A stretch of 23,850 nt of DNA from a virus. The notes under the pieces are model-generated. The model saw only the letters and a program-made list of their open reading frames with translations, did not search any database and was not told the origin of the DNA. The position numbers were made by a program, and so were the translations under genes. Positions 20,222 through 23,850 of this stretch are shown here, piece by piece. Every line of letters begins with the position of its first letter. Position 1 is the stretch's first letter. The stretch covers positions 1-23,850 of the IMG/VR virus record IMGVR_UViG_3300042945_003013; one strand, written 5' to 3'.

Positions 20222-20725
20222 ATGGGAATCGTGATCGGGATCGACCCGGGCGTGAGCGGTGCGGTGGCCGCAATCTGGGGAGACGCAATCGAAGCGTTCG
20301 ACATGCCCACCGTCGAGGTGCGTGGCAAGCGGCACGTATGCCCACATGGGCTGCGGGATATCCTCGCTGGCCAGCCAGGCGACATCGACGCCGTCGTGCT
20401 CGAGCACGTGCAGGGCGTGCAGGGCACGGGGGCGACATCGGCGTTCTCCTTCGGCCGCTCGTTCGGCCTGGTCGAAGGTGTGGTGGCAGGGCTTGCCCTG
20501 CCGCTCGTGCTCGTGCGACCGCAGGCATGGACGAAGGACCTCGGGGTGTCTCGTGACAAGGGGGCTCACAGGCAGGCAGCGGCCAACCTGTGGCCACGGC
20601 AGGCGTCACTGTTCGCACGGGTGAAGGACGATGGGCGAGCGGATGCGGCGTTGCTGTGCCATTGGTGGGTGAGGCATGGGAATGGCATGGCGGTTGCTCA
20701 CGGCGTCGAGCGTGAGGTCGGTTGA
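20222..20725 (+). CDS. RuvC-like Holliday-junction resolvase
   Basis: 167 residues from ATG 20222, 4 nt after the previous stop. The RNase H-like fold of RuvC is visible: first strand GIDPGVSGA with Asp8, a middle acidic residue Glu61 (AVVLEHVQG), and a last motif KDDGRADAALL with Asp137 and Asp141. These acidic residues bind the two Mg ions that cut four-way junctions. Phages use such enzymes to resolve branched DNA before packaging, consistent with the terminase downstream. Confidence 0.85.
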   Translation: MGIVIGIDPGVSGAVAAIWGDAIEAFDMPTVEVRGKRHVCPHGLRDILAGQPGDIDAVVLEHVQGVQGTGATSAFSFGRSFGLVEGVVAGLALPLVLVRPQAWTKDLGVSRDKGAHRQAAANLWPRQASLFARVKDDGRADAALLCHWWVRHGNGMAVAHGVEREVG

Positions 20726-20749
20726 CTGGCGTGCAAAAACCCCTAGAAA
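20722..20749 (+). promoter_or_regulatory. Possible promoter before terminase gene
   Basis: TTGACT (20722-20727), a 16-nt spacer and TAGAAA (20744-20749) resemble a sigma-70 promoter in the 165-nt gap before the terminase. It overlaps the last codons of the resolvase gene. The rest of the gap has no TGTA-type operator; a packaging (cos/pac) site might also lie here but none can be recognised. Confidence 0.4.
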
Positions 20750-20890
20750 ACAAGGGCGCAACGCACATGACATGCGAAAAACACGGGCGAAACGCGGCTT
20801 TTGGTCGCGGCCAACGGGTCCTCCCGGCCGCGGCACGCCCTGTGCCCCGGCTGCGAAATCCACTTTTGCCCTGACTCTCTCCCGACCACG

Positions 20891-23011
20891 ATGGCCAAGA
20901 AACACGCTCCTGAAGCAAATGGCGTGGCCGCTGTGGCCAGTTCGACGGCCAAGCGGGCCGCGGATGTCGAGCGGTCCCGCGCCCGCACGCGGGCCGGGAG
21001 CGACATCGGCGATGTGCCGAAGTGTGCCAACCCAGAACGCCGTGCGGCCTGCGAACACGACCTCGAGCGGTTCCTGATCACCTACTTCCCGTTCTCAACC
21101 GGGATGTCGCCATTCTCAGACGACCACCGCCGGGTGATCGCCCGCATCCAAGGCTGCCTGATCGGTGGCGGCCGATTCTGCAACGCCGTCTACCGCGGGT
21201 TCGCGAAATCCACGATCTCGGAGAATGCCCTGCTCTGGGCCACGCTCTACGGCCACCGGAAGTTCGTCGCCATCTTCGCTGCCGAGGCAGGGCTGGCCGA
21301 CAAGGCCATCACGAGCATCAAGACAGAGCTCTCCGACAACGACCTGCTCTACGAAGACTTCCCCGAGGTGTGCCACGCGGTGCGGGCCTTGGAGGGCAAG
21401 CCGCAGCGGTGCAACTCACAGACATGCGGCGGCAAGCGGACGCACATCCAGTGGAAGCAGGACACGCTCGTGCTGCCGTCCATCGACGGGAGCAAGTCGG
21501 CCGGGTCGATCATCGTGTCGAAGGGCCTCACGGCGTCGATCCTCGGCCTCCGCCACAAGGCCCCGGACGGCCGGCAGCTGCGGCCCGACTTCACGATCGT
21601 GGACGACCCGCAGACTCGGGAGTCGGCGAAGTCGCCGGTGCAGTGCAAGGCGCGGCTCGACATCCTGAAGAAGTCGGTGCTCAAACTCGCGGGCCACCGC
21701 ACGACCATGGCCTGCGTGGTCAACGCCACCGTGATCGAGGTCGATGACATGGTGGACGAGCTGCTCCGCACGCCCGGGTGGCAGTGCGAGCGGATCCCGA
21801 TGGTCAGGGGGTGGTCGAAGCGGCACGAGGATTTGTGGATGGACCGGTACGCCTCCATCAGGCGGACGTTCTCCCGCGACGTCATCGGCGACCAGGAGCG
21901 AGCGAAGGCAGCGGCGAACGAGTTCTATCTGGCCAACCGGGCCGACATGGACGAAGGCTGCGTCGTCTCGTGGGACTCGTGCTTCGACCCGGATTCGGAA
22001 CACTCCGCGATCCAGCACGCCTACAACGCCCTGATCGACGACGGTGAGGACGTCTTCGCGAGCGAGTTCCAGCAGGCTCCGCTGAAGAACGAGGCGGCCA
22101 ATGCCGGGCTGAAGCCGGAGGATGTGCGGAACCGCGCCATCAACGTCCCCCGCTGGACCGTGCCGCGCGGCCTCGACACGCTCACCGCGTTCGTGGACGT
22201 CCAGAAGGAGCTGCTCTACTGGGCCGTCGTGGCGTGGGGCCACCAGTTCCGGGGCCACGTCGTGGCCTACGGCACGTACCCCGACCAGGGCCGGGCCTAC
22301 TTCACGCTGCGGGACGCCAAGAAGACCCTCTCGCGTGCCCACGGTGCGAACGTGGAGGCGGCGATCCTCGCGGGCCTGGAGGCCCTCGCCGGCGACCTGC
22401 TCGAGCGGGAGTTCGTCCGCGAGGACGACGACGCCGTGCTGCGGCTTGGCCACCTGTTCATCGACGCCAACTGGGCACAGTCGCAGGGCGTGGTCCGCGA
22501 CTTCGCCCGCCGGTCGAAGTGGGGGCCGAGGGTGCTGCCGACCCACGGCCGGTTCGTAGGGGCGTCGTCGCAGAATCTTGGCGACAAAGCCCCCGACCGC
22601 GGCGAGCGGATCGGGGCCAACTGGCGGACATCGACCATTACCCGCCAGCGGCACGTGCTCTACGACACAAACGCCTGGAAGACGTTCGTGGCCGCACGGT
22701 TCAAGCTGCCGCTTGGCGACCCGCAAGGGCTGACCGTCCACACCGGCGAGCACGACATGCTCGCGGAGCAGCTGTCGAGCGAGGTGCCGGTCCGTGTCGA
22801 GAGCCGGCAGCGGGTGGTGGACGAGTGGCGGCTGATCCCGGGCCGGGACAATCACCTCTGGGACTGTGTGATCGGGGCGGCCGTGGCCGCGAGCTACTCC
22901 GGGATCTCGGCCGTGGGTGCCGAGAGCACGAAGGTGGCCCCGGCCCGCGTGATCACGTCGGAGGAGATGGCCGCCAGGCGGGCGGAACTGCTCGCGAAAC
23001 TCGGCCGATAG
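20891..23011 (+). CDS. terL: Large terminase subunit (ATPase and nuclease)
   Basis: 706 residues from ATG 20891. A TTG at 20801 would add a CPGC-containing extension, but neither start has a clear ribosome binding site, and family members usually begin with a short charged Lys/Ala-rich region like MAKKHAPE. The motor domain has a terminase-type Walker A, YRGFAKST (101-108), and Walker B, FTIVDDP (234-240). The nuclease domain has acidic residues in AFVDVQ (Asp436), HLFIDANW (Asp525) and GRDNHLWD (Asp653/Asp658), as in the RNase H-fold nuclease of large terminases. The protein pumps DNA into the procapsid and cuts it. No small terminase is recognised immediately upstream. Confidence 0.9.
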   Translation: MAKKHAPEANGVAAVASSTAKRAADVERSRARTRAGSDIGDVPKCANPERRAACEHDLERFLITYFPFSTGMSPFSDDHRRVIARIQGCLIGGGRFCNAVYRGFAKSTISENALLWATLYGHRKFVAIFAAEAGLADKAITSIKTELSDNDLLYEDFPEVCHAVRALEGKPQRCNSQTCGGKRTHIQWKQDTLVLPSIDGSKSAGSIIVSKGLTASILGLRHKAPDGRQLRPDFTIVDDPQTRESAKSPVQCKARLDILKKSVLKLAGHRTTMACVVNATVIEVDDMVDELLRTPGWQCERIPMVRGWSKRHEDLWMDRYASIRRTFSRDVIGDQERAKAAANEFYLANRADMDEGCVVSWDSCFDPDSEHSAIQHAYNALIDDGEDVFASEFQQAPLKNEAANAGLKPEDVRNRAINVPRWTVPRGLDTLTAFVDVQKELLYWAVVAWGHQFRGHVVAYGTYPDQGRAYFTLRDAKKTLSRAHGANVEAAILAGLEALAGDLLEREFVREDDDAVLRLGHLFIDANWAQSQGVVRDFARRSKWGPRVLPTHGRFVGASSQNLGDKAPDRGERIGANWRTSTITRQRHVLYDTNAWKTFVAARFKLPLGDPQGLTVHTGEHDMLAEQLSSEVPVRVESRQRVVDEWRLIPGRDNHLWDCVIGAAVAASYSGISAVGAESTKVAPARVITSEEMAARRAELLAKLGR

Positions 23012-23020
23012 CCTCGGTTG

Positions 23021-23037
23021 ACGGATACGGCATCCGT
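23021..23037 (+). other. Small hairpin after the terminase gene
   Basis: ACGGAT (23021-23026) and ATCCGT (23032-23037) pair across a 5-nt loop, 10 nt after the terminase stop. No T run follows. It is too short to call a terminator; it may simply mark the gap before the secreted protein. Confidence 0.3.
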
Positions 23038-23084
23038 GGGAGGCTGCGGGCGGTTCGGTTCACCCTTGCTGAAAGGAATCCAGC

Positions 23085-23381
23085 ATGAAGTTTCTTTCGA
23101 TTGTCGCCGCCCTGCTCTGCACCACCGCGATCGCACAGGACGTGATCGTGGCACCACGGCGGTCGGTTGTCATCACGGCCCAGGACCACGCCACGATCAT
23201 CGCGAGCCGCGGCACGCTCGTGCATTCGTCGTGCGGCCAGTGCGAGGGGATCGGCTCCGGCTCGACGCCGGAGGCCGCCCGCAGGAACTGTTGCTTCTTC
23301 GGCAAGCGGCAGATCGTCGAGGAAGGCGTGGCCTACTCGCCGGCCCGCCGGCAGTGGTTCGCCGTGATCCGGTATCGCTGA
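23085..23381 (+). CDS. Small secreted protein with signal peptide
   Basis: 98 residues from ATG 23085 with AAAGGAA upstream. Residues 1-17 are a clear signal peptide (MKFLSIVAALLCTTAIA), probably cleaved after IAQ. The mature part has a CGQC pair and a CC pair, which may form disulfides, and a short YSPARRQWFAVIRYR C-terminus. No family recognised. Export of a small disulfide-rich protein next to terminase genes is unusual and suggests a host-surface or exclusion role. Confidence 0.72.
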   Translation: MKFLSIVAALLCTTAIAQDVIVAPRRSVVITAQDHATIIASRGTLVHSSCGQCEGIGSGSTPEAARRNCCFFGKRQIVEEGVAYSPARRQWFAVIRYR

Positions 23382-23494
23382 CCATCGCTGAGAACGTCGG
23401 TCCCGCTCCCGCTGAATCCTCACGCGCTGTGCGTGGGGAAACTTCGTCGAGCACAGGCGGGGCGGGGCCGACTCTCACCGCAACCGAGGGCAAC

Positions 23495-23707
23495 ATGCCA
23501 AGCAAGCCGCAAGACCTGAAGCTCCGAAACGCCGTTGTCGAAGGCGAGAAGGCCGAGTGCCAGCAGTGGTGCGTCGTCGGCGGCGGCGAGTGCGGCCGGT
23601 CGGTGTTCCTGCCGGCGATGATGTTCGACGAGGGCGACGCGCGAGACATGCGGCGGCTCGCGGCGTGGCTGGAGAAGGCTGCGGTGTGGGTGGAGGAGCG
23701 GGCATGA
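23495..23707 (+). CDS. Small unknown protein
   Basis: 70 residues from ATG 23495. The sequence has several Cys (AECQQWCVVGGGECG), a GRSVFLPAMMF segment and a helical, charged C-terminus (ARDMRRLAAWLEKAAVWVEERA). No recognised domain. It overlaps the next gene by ATGA at 23704-23707. Confidence 0.62.
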   Translation: MPSKPQDLKLRNAVVEGEKAECQQWCVVGGGECGRSVFLPAMMFDEGDARDMRRLAAWLEKAAVWVEERA

Positions 23708-23850
23708 GACCTGACGAGACGAGCGTGAACGGCTCTTGGCAAGCTGTGCAAGAGGCACTCGCCCGCAAGCGCGCCTGGGAGGAGCGCGGGCCGTCGCAGT
23801 GGGGCTACGGCGTGGCCATTGACCTGCTGGCCCTTGAGCGGCGAGTGTCG
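23704..23850 (+). CDS. Unknown protein, truncated by window end
   Basis: Starts at ATG 23704 (ATGA overlap) and runs out of the window without a stop after 49 residues. The visible part is helical and charged (SWQAVQEALARKRAWEERGPSQWGYGVAIDLLALERR). Nothing can be assigned. Confidence 0.6.
   Translation, partial: MRPDETSVNGSWQAVQEALARKRAWEERGPSQWGYGVAIDLLALERRVS

Noticed and set aside
20801-20890. Extension of the terminase to TTG 20801 (contains CPGC)
   Set aside because: Possible by codon bias, but no ribosome binding site and the usual start position fits ATG 20891; kept as an alternative.
21416-22855. Minus-strand frame (479 codons) opposite the terminase
   Set aside because: Shadow of the terminase gene; Pro/Arg-rich translation without recognisable domains.

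Overview
The window looks like part of a temperate, lambda-like tailed phage genome or prophage with high GC (roughly two thirds G+C by eye). Genes are small and packed head to tail. Many start codons overlap the previous stop as ATGA or GTGA, and GTG starts are common. The recognisable proteins are a large terminase, tyrosine integrase, Xre-type repressor, RecA-like (Sak4-type) ATPase, SSB-like protein, DUF1376-type replication protein, RuvC-like resolvase, primase-polymerase, dNMP kinase and metallophosphoesterase. The host cannot be read directly. A CsrA-like protein, cysteine-rich secreted or structural proteins and secreted-type proteases would suit a GC-rich Planctomycetota-like host, but this is only a guess.

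Layout. (1) 1-4904, rightward: the end of a large Cys-rich, repeat-containing probable structural protein, then a zinc-ribbon protein, a small helical protein, a calcineurin-like phosphoesterase and a dNMP kinase. (2) 4992-9249, rightward: eleven coupled genes with several one-span membrane proteins, a papain-like protease and a secreted trypsin-like protease, probably the late/lysis block. It is followed 4 nt later by an initiator-type tRNA-Met and a 12-bp hairpin. (3) 9436-11831, leftward: a seven-gene early operon with a stand-alone primase-polymerase, driven by a promoter with a palindromic operator. (4) 11965-13584, leftward: a small MerR/Xis-like protein, a membrane-anchored protein and the integrase. 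(5) 13585-14238: a control region with a possible tRNA-derived attP core, two inverted repeats, the Xre repressor gene, and a rightward promoter with an operator built like the leftward one. (6) 14239-20725, rightward early operon: CsrA-like protein, recombination ATPase and SSB, several small DNA-binding proteins, a nuclease-like gene, a replication protein gene carrying an 11-bp iteron array (probable origin), a LexA-type DNA-binding domain and a RuvC-like resolvase. (7) 20891-23850, rightward: the large terminase and the start of the following region.

How it fits together. The two early promoters share an 18-bp operator layout, TGTA-N3-GATT-N3-TACA, placed identically between -35 and -10. 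This suggests one repressor (or two related ones) controls both early transcripts, as in a lysis-lysogeny switch. The right operon would load replication at the iterons and supply recombination and resolution functions. Transcription then runs into packaging. The late block ends in proteases, membrane proteins and a tRNA. The possible attP lies between phage genes on both sides, so the sequence would come from a free or circularised phage map rather than an integrated copy, if that attP is correct.

No stretch over 300 bases lacks a gene. The largest gaps are 13585-13805, 14064-14238, 20726-20890 and 11832-11964, and their contents are described. The weakest calls are functions for the many small proteins and the exact starts at 14379, 20891 and 12153.
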